From IMG/VR virus record IMGVR_UViG_3300045741_000179, positions 1 to 40,561 of that record: 40,561 bases of DNA. One strand, given 5' to 3'. The stretch's first letter is position 1. Each line of letters begins with the position of its first letter. Source of the stretch: a virus. A program made the position numbers and the translations under genes. Below are positions 31,480-38,844 of this stretch, in pieces. The notes below the pieces were generated by a model. It had not been told where the DNA came from and searched no databases. It worked only from the letters and a program-made list of their open reading frames with translations.

Positions 31480-32994
31480 TTAGAATCTCATTTTACTTTT
31501 TACTAAGGCTTCTTGGGCTAATTGCTCTGGAGTCTTTGGTGGTAGAGTGATGACAATACCAGTGGTAAGGACAGTTGAGGCTAGAGAGACAGCATTTCTA
31601 ACGGCATTTTTGATAACAGTGGTAGCATCTATAACCTCTTCTCCCCAAGGAACGGCGGCAAATTCTGGTAAGTTCATGTTTTTAAGGTTCTGGATTATCG
31701 GAGCAAGAATAGATTCTTTTAGAATATTGGCTACTTGCGTATCAGGTAATACTTTACTAGCCTTCACTAGGGCCAATCCTCCCCCCTCTACAACTCCATC
31801 TTTAAGAGCTAGACGTGAAGAATTGATAGCGTCATAACACTTTAAGCGTAAATGACTTAATTCACTCTCGTTGTTTGCTCCTAACTTTAGGATTGCTGTC
31901 TTTGTTGTCAACCAACTTAACCTAAGCTTACTGTCATTGGTTCCCTCGGCTTTTAGAGAGGCGATGTGTTCAGAAATGTCTTGTCCCCCAATGATAATTG
32001 TCTCGTCTTTATCTACTGTAATTTTATCACAAGTACCTAGGTGAGCCAATTGCAAATTCTTGTAGTTTATACCAGACGCATCCTCTACAATTGTTGCTCC
32101 AGTTATCTTAGCAAAGTCTTCAAATACATAGTTCTTCCATAGCACAGGTGCTCGAATGATAAGGATTTTAGTAACCTTTGCCTGATGAGTAGCTACCATT
32201 CTAGAGGCAACACCTGAATCCATATCATCTGTGAAGATAACTAATGGCTTATTGTTAGCGGTTGCTATATCCATCAAAGCCTCCAAATCTTTATCCTTCT
32301 CAATCTTACGCTTAGTAACTAGAATTAGTGGTTTTTCGTAGACCGCTTTCGTCTCTTTTTTACCATCTTTGACTGCTTGTTCGTCATAGACCATGTAAGG
32401 AGAGAGATACCCTGCGTCAGAGAATCTAGTTCCTTCAATAACTGTGAACGAAGTTGTATATGTTCCGCTAGCCTCTGGGATAATAATGCCATCAGGGCCG
32501 ATGAGCCGATAGATTTCCCCAAGAGTTTTTCCAAGACTTTTTGATTCTCCTGCAATTGAAGCAACTTTTTCGATTTCCTCAACTGTGATTGTTTTCTTTT
32601 GTTCATCTAAGTTTTTTTCGATTAGAGGGATAAGACTATCTAGTTCTTCCTTGAATTGGTTGCCAGACAGATTCGCCTCGTAAGCTCTTGTAAGTAGCTC
32701 TTCAGCTATGATACAGGTAGTTTTACGGCCATCTCCTGAATCATTATTAGCCTTTTCAGATAGTTCTTTCAAAAAAGAAAGGCCCTGTTTTTCAACAGCA
32801 CCTTCTACTTGAATAGCTTGAATAATAGTCTGAGCGTCATTAGCAACCTCATGAAAAGGCGTAGACTCATTTTCTACCACAGCATTTAACCCTTTTGGTC
32901 CGTAACATAGACGAATAGCCTGAGTAGCTACCTTGATGCCATCAAGCATCCTACCAAATGATTCTTTTCCGATTGTTGTATTACTTATTGGCAT
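31480..32994 (-). CDS. groEL: Divergent GroEL-like chaperonin
   Basis: The 504-aa product shows chaperonin hallmarks: IRLCYGPKGLNAV (nucleotide loop), GDGRKTTCIIAEELL (group I form is DGTTT), YDAINSSRLALKDGVVEGGG with the conserved Asp and GGG, and an apical region (GTRFSDAGYLSPYMVYDE, PLILVTKRKI). It is about 45 residues shorter than E. coli GroEL, mainly near the C-terminal equatorial part, and lacks a GGM tail. The residue at the E. coli D52 position appears to be Glu. It forms a presumed ring with the phage GroES-like protein to fold capsid or other phage proteins. Confidence 0.85.
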   Translation of the reverse strand: MPISNTTIGKESFGRMLDGIKVATQAIRLCYGPKGLNAVVENESTPFHEVANDAQTIIQAIQVEGAVEKQGLSFLKELSEKANNDSGDGRKTTCIIAEELLTRAYEANLSGNQFKEELDSLIPLIEKNLDEQKKTITVEEIEKVASIAGESKSLGKTLGEIYRLIGPDGIIIPEASGTYTTSFTVIEGTRFSDAGYLSPYMVYDEQAVKDGKKETKAVYEKPLILVTKRKIEKDKDLEALMDIATANNKPLVIFTDDMDSGVASRMVATHQAKVTKILIIRAPVLWKNYVFEDFAKITGATIVEDASGINYKNLQLAHLGTCDKITVDKDETIIIGGQDISEHIASLKAEGTNDSKLRLSWLTTKTAILKLGANNESELSHLRLKCYDAINSSRLALKDGVVEGGGLALVKASKVLPDTQVANILKESILAPIIQNLKNMNLPEFAAVPWGEEVIDATTVIKNAVRNAVSLASTVLTTGIVITLPPKTPEQLAQEALVKSKMRF

Positions 32995-33253
32995 ATTTAA
33001 AATTTGGATATTCGTGTTGAAACAGAGGATGTTGTGGCATTAACGCTTGTCTGGCATGAGAGGCTAAATACGAGTGATTATTTATTCTTCCTTCAACTAC
33101 TTTGATAAACTTTCTTTTTCCACAGATTACGCAACATTCCATTTGTCCTTCTTCAAATCCTTCTTGTATTTCGAAGCGATGAAGATAGCCGTTACGACAG
33201 TAGGACTCCGAGAATAAACTCTCCGCTTTCTGGGATGAAGTAGTGCTTTTCAT
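32981..33253 (-). CDS. Small CxxC protein overlapping groES
   Basis: The 90-aa product has NGYLHRFEIQEGFEEGQMEC then CVICGKRKFIKVVEGRIN, with a pair of CxxC-like cysteines followed by K-F. The pattern E-xF-xxGQ-xxxC-x-xCG-xRKF is recurrent in environmental phages and may be a zinc ribbon. Its 5' end overlaps groES by 62 bases, and it ends overlapping the chaperonin start by 14 bases. The overlap is unusually long, and the Met at about residue 38 (MECCVICGKRK) is an alternative start. Confidence 0.6.
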   Translation of the reverse strand: MKSTTSSQKAESLFSESYCRNGYLHRFEIQEGFEEGQMECCVICGKRKFIKVVEGRINNHSYLASHARQALMPQHPLFQHEYPNFKYANK

Positions 33254-33443
33254 TTTCTATTTCTAAACTATTTACTCCCCAAACGGTGTAACCGATGGTG
33301 TCGCCGACCTTTATTTTTGTAACTTCATCACCGATAGCAATAACAGTACCGTACTCACATAAACTTGGTTGTGATGAAACCAAGATTTGCTTCTTCTCTA
33401 TTGGTTTAACCAATATATTTTTTCCGAAAGGTTTAATCTCCAT
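33192..33443 (-). CDS. groES: GroES-like co-chaperonin
   Basis: The 83-aa product (MEIKPFGKNILVKPIEKKQI, then LVSSQPSLCEYGTVIAIGDE, VTKIKVGDTIGYTVWGVNSL) matches the GroES barrel: P-xxxxIL-VKP, G-xVIAIG, VGD-x-I. The mobile loop that contacts GroEL is short but retains an I-L-V triplet where GroES has IVL. It ends with GEFILGVLLS. Its gene precedes groEL with one small gene between. Length is close to the usual 95 residues. Confidence 0.85.
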   Translation of the reverse strand: MEIKPFGKNILVKPIEKKQILVSSQPSLCEYGTVIAIGDEVTKIKVGDTIGYTVWGVNSLEIENEKHYFIPESGEFILGVLLS

Positions 33444-33612
33444 TTATTTCGTCTATTACGTCTTTAGGTTGTCTTTTAATAATTTGAGGTTTAGGTTTTT
33501 GAGTTATCATCGAATATTTCTGACCAAAGAGTTCTTTTGCTTTCTCTCCGTCAGATGATGGCTCCCATTCACTTAACTTCCACAGGTTTTTCAATCTCTT
33601 TAGCAGGTTCAT
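33433..33612 (-). CDS. 59-aa protein overlapping both neighbours
   Basis: The ORF encodes MNLLKRLKNLWKLSEWEPSS followed by DGEKAKELFGQKYSMITQKP, from the ATG at 33612. Its 5' end lies in the 74-aa gene (44-base overlap) and its stop is 8 bases inside groES. The L-W-K-L-xEWEP motif is seen in small phage proteins. Without it there would be a 125-base gap in an otherwise packed operon. Confidence 0.55.
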   Translation of the reverse strand: MNLLKRLKNLWKLSEWEPSSDGEKAKELFGQKYSMITQKPKPQIIKRQPKDVIDEINGD

Positions 33613-33793
33613 CTTTTTTAGAATATTTAGTGTCTTGTAAGTAAGCTATTACCTTATCTACGAATATACCCTCTCCAATATTCTCTTTTTGAACTACGGC
33701 TGATGGAACTAAATCCAACTCTTTCAAATAAGCTTGAGCCTTTGTAGTTCTCTCCTTAATCTCTGTAATTTGTTCTTGAGTTAATTTATTCAT
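33569..33793 (-). CDS. Hypothetical 74-aa protein
   Basis: The product (MNKLTQEQITEIKERTTKAQ, AYLKELDLVPSAVVQKENIG) is helical, with a charged tail (KKDEPAKEIEKPVEVK). No family known. It is the first conventional-size gene after the promoter at 33.98 kb and lies upstream of the chaperonin pair. A/T-rich leader with no Shine-Dalgarno site. Confidence 0.6.
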   Translation of the reverse strand: MNKLTQEQITEIKERTTKAQAYLKELDLVPSAVVQKENIGEGIFVDKVIAYLQDTKYSKKDEPAKEIEKPVEVK

Positions 33794-33823
33794 TACAATA
33801 TTTTTTAATTAATAAAACGACCT

Positions 33824-33967
33824 TTAGGCAGATGCACTGCAATCCTGATTGATATGGTTTATATTCCAATAAATCTGAATGGAATAATGAGGATTCTTAA
33901 TTGGCGTACAAACAATTGAACTTGGAGTAAGGTGTATGCTTGCTAGAAGTAAAAATGTTAACATCAT
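33824..33967 (-). CDS. Possible 47-aa secreted peptide at a transcription start
   Basis: The ORF encodes MMLTFLLLASIHLTPSSIVC followed by TPIKNPHYSIQIYWNINHIN and QDCSASA. Residues 1-19 resemble a signal peptide with a hydrophobic core and small residues near 16-19. The lipobox fit around Cys20 is poor. Its ATG lies 10 bases downstream of the predicted -10, so it would be almost leaderless. It occupies what would otherwise be a 200-base gap. It may be a secreted or lysis-associated peptide, or a leader ORF. Confidence 0.4.
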   Translation of the reverse strand: MMLTFLLLASIHLTPSSIVCTPIKNPHYSIQIYWNINHINQDCSASA

Positions 33968-33976
33968 ATTGGTTTA

Positions 33977-34005
33977 ATTATACTACAATTAATAAATGCA
34001 AGCAA
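33977..34005 (-). promoter_or_regulatory. Leftward sigma70 promoter for the chaperonin/terminase unit
   Basis: On the minus strand TTGCTT (34000..34005), 17 bases, TATAAT (33977..33982). It begins right after the stop of the phosphoesterase gene and would drive groES, groEL and onward to terminase. No DnaA-box-like motif precedes it, in contrast to the promoters at 28.0 and 38.95 kb. Confidence 0.75.
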
Positions 34006-34009
34006 GTTT

Positions 34010-34498
34010 TCAGATGACTTGGTTTCCTAATTTTGCAGGCACATAACCAATAACTTCTGGTGTAACTTCTTTATGATACTTTTCATCATAAAAATCAGGA
34101 AAACCTCGACTCTTACCGTCATGCAAGTGTCCATGAATATTCATGTCAACTCCCTCTCTTTTTGGTACTGGCATGTGAGTAAAAAGAATGTGTCTACCGA
34201 ACATCTTAATCAGCACTTCATGAGCGACAAAATCCCAACCATTAGTTATATACCAACTTATCGAATGATTGTCATGATTACCCAAAACAAGCCACTTCTT
34301 GAATTTATACTTTGATAATTTTAGGTGAGTGATGGCATCATGTCCAATTGTTAAATCACCACAATGTATTAGAATAGAATCATCAGGTAAAGAGTCAAAG
34401 CCTTTCCAAAGCTTTTCATCATTATCATAAGGCCTAATTCCTCCTTGTTGGAGCTTTACATGACCAAAATGTGTATCGCTGATGGTATATATATTCAT
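34010..34498 (-). CDS. Calcineurin-like metallophosphoesterase
   Basis: The 162-aa product contains the five metal motifs: SDTHFGH (D-x-H), HCGDLTIG (GD), VLGNHDNH (GNHD), FTHMPVP (H), and NIHGHLHDG (GHxH). It is a small single-domain enzyme of the YfcE/MJ0936-like size class; phosphodiesterase activity on nucleic acid or cyclic nucleotides is likely but the substrate is unknown. Directly downstream of rtcB (2 bases), it may handle phosphate ends of RNA. AAAGGAG lies 7 bases before the ATG, although it is also the end of rtcB coding. Confidence 0.88.
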   Translation of the reverse strand: MNIYTISDTHFGHVKLQQGGIRPYDNDEKLWKGFDSLPDDSILIHCGDLTIGHDAITHLKLSKYKFKKWLVLGNHDNHSISWYITNGWDFVAHEVLIKMFGRHILFTHMPVPKREGVDMNIHGHLHDGKSRGFPDFYDEKYHKEVTPEVIGYVPAKLGNQVI

Positions 34499-34500
34499 AT

Positions 34501-35688
34501 TTAATCTCCTTTTACATTTAGAACCTGTTTCAGCACAGCAATAATTTCCACTAAGTCCTTTGCGTTTTCCATGACTCTATCTATATCCTTATAGGCACTT
34601 GGAATCTCATCAAGTAATATGTCCGTTCGTCTGTGTTCGATTCCCACCATCGCTTTATCAAAGTCATCCATCGTAAAAGACTGGCGAGCTTTTCCTCTCG
34701 ACATTCTACGTCCAGCACCATGAGGAGCAGAATTGAAAGACATGATATTTCCTTTCCCTTTGACAATGTAACTTCGAGTCCCCATTGAACCTGGAATCAT
34801 GGCATAAGAGTCCACAGAAGCCTTAACTGCCCCTTTTCTAGTAACCCAAATATTGTGGCCAAAATGATTTTCTAGTTGGGTAAAGTTGTGGTGAGAGTTA
34901 ATTCGACTGACTTCCAATTCATTGGCACGAGTGTGGTCTTTTAGTACCACTGTAGATAGCTCGGCCATGAATCTATCCATCATTTCTTGACGATTTTCAA
35001 ATGCAAAATGTTGTGCCCATCTCATGTACTTGATGTAATCATCAAAGTCTTTAGACCCTTCTGGCAGATATGCTAAATCTTCATCTGGAAGTTTCACAAA
35101 CATTGATTTGCATAACTTTTGTGCCTTTTCAATATAGTAACAACCGATTTTATTTCCCACTCCACGAGAGCCAGAATGTAAAGTTGCCCAAACTTTATTA
35201 TTTTCATCTAAACAGAGTTCAATGAAGTGGTTTCCTCCACCAAGAGTTCCTAATTGTTCACGCCAATTGCTAGACAATTTATCTATGAAAGATATTTCCA
35301 TGTCAGCCATAGATTCCAAATCGTGGATTCTCTTTTGTGCTGATTCAGTAATTTTAGAGTTAAACTTTCCAGCACTCATTGGTATCCTTCGCTCAAGACC
35401 TAATCTGATTTCGTGTAGTTTATCCTTCACATCTTCCCATTTGATATTAGTCTCTACAGCAATCATTCCACAGCCAATATCAACGCCAACTGCCGCAGGA
35501 ATAATAGCTCCCTTTGTTGGTAGGACTGTACCGACAGTCGAACCTTTGCCAAAGTGAGTATCAGGCATAACAGCAACATGCCTAAAAAGAAAAGGTACTT
35601 CTGAAGTATTCTTAATCTGCTGAAGGGCTTCTGGCTCTATTTCTTCTGGCGGAATGAAAGCTATTATTTTTTCTCCTATTTTGTTCAT
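34501..35688 (-). CDS. rtcB: RtcB RNA ligase
   Basis: The 395-aa product is a complete RtcB: AVMPDTHFGKGSTVGTV, GVDIGCGM with the metal-binding Cys, LGTLGGGNHFIE, HSGSRGVG, INSHHNFTQLE, IPGSMGTRSYIV, the guanylylation His in SAPHGAGRRMSRGKA, and YKDIDRVMENAKDLV near the end. RtcB joins 3'-phosphate or 2',3'-cyclic phosphate to 5'-OH RNA ends using GTP and Mn2+. In a phage it could reverse tRNA cleavage by host defence nucleases. It is adjacent to a phosphoesterase in the same operon. All expected catalytic residues seem present. Confidence 0.95.
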   Translation of the reverse strand: MNKIGEKIIAFIPPEEIEPEALQQIKNTSEVPFLFRHVAVMPDTHFGKGSTVGTVLPTKGAIIPAAVGVDIGCGMIAVETNIKWEDVKDKLHEIRLGLERRIPMSAGKFNSKITESAQKRIHDLESMADMEISFIDKLSSNWREQLGTLGGGNHFIELCLDENNKVWATLHSGSRGVGNKIGCYYIEKAQKLCKSMFVKLPDEDLAYLPEGSKDFDDYIKYMRWAQHFAFENRQEMMDRFMAELSTVVLKDHTRANELEVSRINSHHNFTQLENHFGHNIWVTRKGAVKASVDSYAMIPGSMGTRSYIVKGKGNIMSFNSAPHGAGRRMSRGKARQSFTMDDFDKAMVGIEHRRTDILLDEIPSAYKDIDRVMENAKDLVEIIAVLKQVLNVKGD

Positions 35689-35689
35689 T

Positions 35690-36112
35690 TTAGTTGATGT
35701 AGTCTTCTACCATATCGCTTATGTCTATTTTTATTTCTACTCCGTCATAAGACAACTGTAATTCAAGATTGTCAGAATAATAACCGTTTTGATAGTTGTA
35801 GCATGGGACAAAAACCTTTGAGTAGTTGTCTATGGTGTCCCTCCATTTCTCTTTCAAGCCTAAGCAAACAAGGAATCCCATATCTTCTACTCCTTTGATT
35901 ACTATGTTGCTAATCTGTTTTCCAATCAAATCTTTTATAAGATACTTGAAAATAGAAAAGTCCGCATAAACATTTTCGCAACAATCATCTCTGTGGTAAC
36001 AATTTATTTTAAGTTCTTTCCCATTTTCGAACTTAAAAACAATCTCATCTCCAACCAACACATCAGTTATTTTAGTTAACTCTATTTCTTTGGCTAATAA
36101 TTCTTTGTTCAT
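35690..36112 (-). CDS. Hypothetical 140-aa protein, DUF7448-like
   Basis: The product contains INCYHRDDCCENVYADFSIF and later KVFVPCYNYQNGYYSDNLEL. The H-xDCCE-xVY segment and Y-Y-x-DNL-xL end resemble a phage domain of unknown function, which I name as DUF7448 tentatively. It is acidic and soluble, and is translated just before rtcB (1 base apart). Function is unknown. Confidence 0.55.
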   Translation of the reverse strand: MNKELLAKEIELTKITDVLVGDEIVFKFENGKELKINCYHRDDCCENVYADFSIFKYLIKDLIGKQISNIVIKGVEDMGFLVCLGLKEKWRDTIDNYSKVFVPCYNYQNGYYSDNLELQLSYDGVEIKIDISDMVEDYIN

Positions 36113-36122
36113 GTTTTTATGA

Positions 36123-36362
36123 TTATAGACTGTAGTGAATTTTCAACATTTCAAGGTAACTTTTGATGATTGAGATTTTCTCGTTTGCGAAAGGCTTAAA
36201 ATCTTTGCCTATTTTGATTTTCTTATCTTTTTTTATTTCTTTAATAACTTCGTCAAACACAGTATTATTTTGAGCAAAACTCATAACCATCAATTGTTTA
36301 TCAATGAATTCTGAAACTGCTTCTTTCTTTATTCTTTTAATTGTATTTTTTGTTACAAACAT
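36123..36362 (-). CDS. Hypothetical 79-aa protein
   Basis: The product (MFVTKNTIKRIKKEAVSEFI, DKQLMVMSFAQNNTVFDEVI) is basic and helical with many Lys and Ile residues (IKEIKKDKKIKIGKDFKPFA). No domain. It is separated by one base from the preceding gene, in a run of small operon proteins before rtcB. Confidence 0.55.
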   Translation of the reverse strand: MFVTKNTIKRIKKEAVSEFIDKQLMVMSFAQNNTVFDEVIKEIKKDKKIKIGKDFKPFANEKISIIKSYLEMLKIHYSL

Positions 36363-36363
36363 T

Positions 36364-36657
36364 TTATTTTCTATTATAATAGTAAGCTATAAGTCCTCGA
36401 ACGTCTCTTTTGGGTTTAAGTCTTTGTGGTTCAAAGTCTAGTTTGGGATAACAGTCAATTGCCTCAATTTGACCTGGACCGTTTAAGGTTAAAATTCCAG
36501 TTTGATTATTGTCAAATGGGCTTCCGTTATACCTTAGACTTCCGCCATATTGAGAAGGATTAGTCCATGTACCACCTACAGTACCAGTATTACAAGACAG
36601 AGCTGGTTGCTGAGTAGCATATCCTATATCTCCCCAAGTGTAATTACCGTTAGACAT
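36364..36657 (-). CDS. Hypothetical 97-aa glycine/asparagine-rich protein
   Basis: The product begins MSNGNYTWGDIGYATQQPAL then SCNTGTVGGTWTNPSQYGGS, with many G, N, T and W residues. It looks beta-rich and unstructured, similar in style to small tail or head-decoration proteins but encoded in an early-type operon. The C-terminus (FEPQRLKPKRDVRGLIAYYY) is basic. No known family. Confidence 0.5.
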   Translation of the reverse strand: MSNGNYTWGDIGYATQQPALSCNTGTVGGTWTNPSQYGGSLRYNGSPFDNNQTGILTLNGPGQIEAIDCYPKLDFEPQRLKPKRDVRGLIAYYYNRK

Positions 36658-36658
36658 A

Positions 36659-37027
36659 TTATTTAACTAAGTGAATAGTATTCTTACCCACAATTCCATC
36701 AACCAATTTATCTAGAATTGATTTCATATCCTTGACATCAAATCCTAGATTTTCAAATGCCTTGGTTAGGATTGATACTTCCTTGGTTAAGTTTTGATTT
36801 TCTACTCGCAACTTATCGTTTTGGCCTCGCAATTCTGAAGTAGCAGTATAAATTTTATTGTCTAATTCTTTATCCTTACGCTCCAAAACAATTTTATTAT
36901 CCTTTTCAATATTGGATAAGTCTTTTTTCAAATCACCAACTTTTTCTTCTAAATCTTTGACGGTTTGCTTAGACTCTTCTCTTACTTCGTTTTTAATTTG
37001 CTCAATTCTTTCTTGTGATATAAACAT
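36659..37027 (-). CDS. Coiled-coil protein
   Basis: The 122-aa product is mostly charged coiled coil (EQIKNEVREESKQTVKDLEE, KVGDLKKDLSNIEKDNKIVL) ending in a globular tip (DMKSILDKLVDGIVGKNTIH). It lies one base from the upstream stop and 33 bases downstream of the SPFH gene. Coiled-coil partners are common beside SPFH proteins, but no interaction can be shown. Function unknown. Confidence 0.55.
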   Translation of the reverse strand: MFISQERIEQIKNEVREESKQTVKDLEEKVGDLKKDLSNIEKDNKIVLERKDKELDNKIYTATSELRGQNDKLRVENQNLTKEVSILTKAFENLGFDVKDMKSILDKLVDGIVGKNTIHLVK

Positions 37028-37060
37028 ATTTTTATATTATTAATTTATAATTACTTCCAA

Positions 37061-37849
37061 TTATTTTGTGATAAACATAGCCTCTAGACCACAGTAGGAA
37101 ACGCACGCATGGCCATCCCACGCCTTTATTTTCTGTAATGCGACATAATCCGCACCTCCCTGTGAATTAATCGCCTGAGCCTGAATTTTGATTGCTTCAG
37201 CCTGTGCCTGAGCAGTGGCGACTGTCTGTTCTGCCTCAAATTTCACTTGTTCAAGCTTATTCTTTGCGGCGAGAGCATTTTGTTCAGCCGTAACCTTTGC
37301 TTCAATTGCTGTGTTGAATGATTGGGAGAAATCAAAGTTGATAATTGAAACCGAGCTAACTGTAATATCATTCAAAGCTAATTTCTCGCTTAAAGAAGTT
37401 TGAATCTTGTCTGTTACCTCTGGTCTCTTGGTAATCAATTGCTCTGCGGTATATTGGGCCGTAATTGCCTTAACTACCTCCTGAATTGCTGGGTCAATGA
37501 TACGAGCTTTGTATTCTGTACCAACTCTTGTAAACAAATCTGAAGCCTTGTTTGCATCAATGTTGTAATTGATAGCTACTTTAGCCTGAACTGTCTGTAA
37601 GTCGTTTGAGGCTGCGGTAGCGTCAGTTTGCTCCTTTTGAGTTTGGACATCCATGCTTTCTACATGTTGAAAGAAAGGCATTTTGAAGTAAAAGCCTGGT
37701 TGAACTGTACCAGTAACCTTACTCAAGGTTGTCTTAATACCAACTTCGCCAGTTGAAACTGTACCCATTGAACCGCCCAAAAGAATAAGAACTACTAAAA
37801 CTACAATGCACCATCCGATTATTTTGAACCAATTAGTTTGCTTTTCCAT
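37061..37849 (-). CDS. SPFH/prohibitin-family membrane protein
   Basis: The 262-aa product has a signal-anchor at about 8-28 (KIIGWCIVVLVVLILLGGSM), then STGEVGIKTTLSKVTGTVQP and GFYFKMPFFQHVESMDVQTQ, and the PHB-domain core (VAINYNIDANKASDLFTRVG, IDPAIQEVVKAITAQYTAEQ). A coiled-coil stretch with AAKNKLEQVKFEAEQTVATA follows. SPFH proteins form ring-like scaffolds on membranes and regulate FtsH-type proteases. In a phage this could protect phage proteins or organise infection at the membrane. The size is close to cellular prohibitin (about 280 aa). Confidence 0.85.
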   Translation of the reverse strand: MEKQTNWFKIIGWCIVVLVVLILLGGSMGTVSTGEVGIKTTLSKVTGTVQPGFYFKMPFFQHVESMDVQTQKEQTDATAASNDLQTVQAKVAINYNIDANKASDLFTRVGTEYKARIIDPAIQEVVKAITAQYTAEQLITKRPEVTDKIQTSLSEKLALNDITVSSVSIINFDFSQSFNTAIEAKVTAEQNALAAKNKLEQVKFEAEQTVATAQAQAEAIKIQAQAINSQGGADYVALQKIKAWDGHACVSYCGLEAMFITK

Positions 37850-38117
37850 TTAATTTTAATTTGTTATCATTTATAAATGCTAATAAATCTACTTTCATGT
37901 CTTGTGCTTTGACTCCCTCTGCTCCTGTTAACTGGTAGTGATAGTTCAGTCCTTTTTCAGCATGGAAATCTCTAACTATGCCATTGATGGATTTTCCACT
38001 AAATACTCCGCAAGATAGGACGACCACCGAGTTATCCGCCATACCCTGCACGACCTTTTTTATTTCTTCTTCAATGATTGGGTATCTATTCATTCCCACT
38101 AAGATGCAATATTTCAT
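37833..38117 (-). CDS. Hypothetical 94-aa protein
   Basis: The product (MKYCILVGMNRYPIIEEEIK, KVVQGMADNSVVVLSCGVFS, GKSINGIVRDFHAEKGLNYH) is a small alpha/beta protein. The GVFSGKSINGIVRDF stretch resembles a Ser/Lys loop but not a canonical P-loop. It starts by ATGA overlap with the replication initiator stop and ends 17 bases inside the SPFH gene. It is co-translated with both, so a role in replication or membrane attachment is possible. Confidence 0.5.
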   Translation of the reverse strand: MKYCILVGMNRYPIIEEEIKKVVQGMADNSVVVLSCGVFSGKSINGIVRDFHAEKGLNYHYQLTGAEGVKAQDMKVDLLAFINDNKLKLNGKAN

Positions 38118-38833
38118 ATAATTTTTCTCCCCTTACCCAGTTCTCCGACCTTTCTACGCCACCATCCTAACAATGTTGCATAGTGAGAACTGTAACGCTT
38201 ATTTGTTGAGGCTATGTATCCGCCCAACTCTTCAATCAGTAATCCTGTATTCTTATCTCCAATTTTATCTATTAACTTTTGATGCTCTTCATCTGTGAGT
38301 TTTACATTATTGAATTCTGAATAAGTTTTTTTAAGTACGACCTCTATCTTCTCTTCTTCTCTATTCTTCTCTATTCTTATCTTATCTATTCTAGCGTTAT
38401 CATTTGCGTTATCACCGATGTTATCATTTGTTATCACGTCTTTTTTAATTGTAGCCTTATTTATAGGCTTATTTTTTTTATCCCTGTATCTCTTGACTCT
38501 TTCATATCCAGACAGATTTGAGCCTTGTCTTTTGTTAAAATTATTAATTGTAACGGAGCCATCGTTATTAAGTGTTATCATTTTGTTATCATGTAATCTC
38601 TGTAAAACTCCTACAGCTTTTGAATACGAATCTTCTTGACTATTATAAACGTCTACCTCTAGGCCAGTTAATCTTAAAACAATTTCTTCTTTACAGTTTT
38701 TAATCTTTCCTCCTTCTTCATTTGCCGAGGCCAAACACAGTAAGGTAATAAAACATTGTTTGTCTTCCAAACTAAGTTGAAGTATTTTTGTATCTGTTAG
38801 CCAATCTTGGCCATAGAATTTAAACCATTTCAT
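38114..38833 (-). CDS. Replisome organiser-like replication initiator
   Basis: The 239-aa product begins MKWFKFYGQDWLTDTKILQL and SLEDKQCFITLLCLASANEE, a winged-helix N-terminal domain of phage replisome organisers. A basic linker (ERVKRYRDKKNKPINKATIK) and an iteron-encoded asparagine-rich stretch (TNDNIGDNANDN) follow. The C-terminal helical domain (EFNNVKLTDEEHQKLIDKIG, TNKRYSSHYATLLGWWRRKV) resembles DnaD-family loaders. It would bind origin DNA and recruit the host helicase loader. The gene contains tandem GTTATCA repeats, so it likely carries its own origin, as lambda O does. Confidence 0.7.
   Translation of the reverse strand: MKWFKFYGQDWLTDTKILQLSLEDKQCFITLLCLASANEEGGKIKNCKEEIVLRLTGLEVDVYNSQEDSYSKAVGVLQRLHDNKMITLNNDGSVTINNFNKRQGSNLSGYERVKRYRDKKNKPINKATIKKDVITNDNIGDNANDNARIDKIRIEKNREEEKIEVVLKKTYSEFNNVKLTDEEHQKLIDKIGDKNTGLLIEELGGYIASTNKRYSSHYATLLGWWRRKVGELGKGRKII
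38396..38436. repeat. Iteron-like array (four GTTATCA repeats), candidate origin
   Basis: GTTATCA occurs at 38396, 38408, 38420 and 38430 in the same orientation with 12, 12 and 10 bp spacing, close to a helical turn. The repeats are inside the initiator gene. Flanking bases are AT-rich on one side and pyrimidine-rich (repeated TCTATTCT) on the other. This is how iteron origins are built. Confidence 0.6.
38564..38591. repeat. Second iteron-like cluster
   Basis: GTTATTA (38564), GTTATCA (38574) and GTTATCA (38585) are spaced 10 and 11 bp in the same orientation as the first array, about 130 bp away. Two helically phased clusters in one gene strengthen the origin prediction. Confidence 0.5.
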
Positions 38834-38844
38834 ATTTTTACAAA

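Noticed and set aside
33116-33124. TTTTCCACA on the plus strand
   Set aside because: Inside the CxxC protein gene, no promoter nearby; probably chance.
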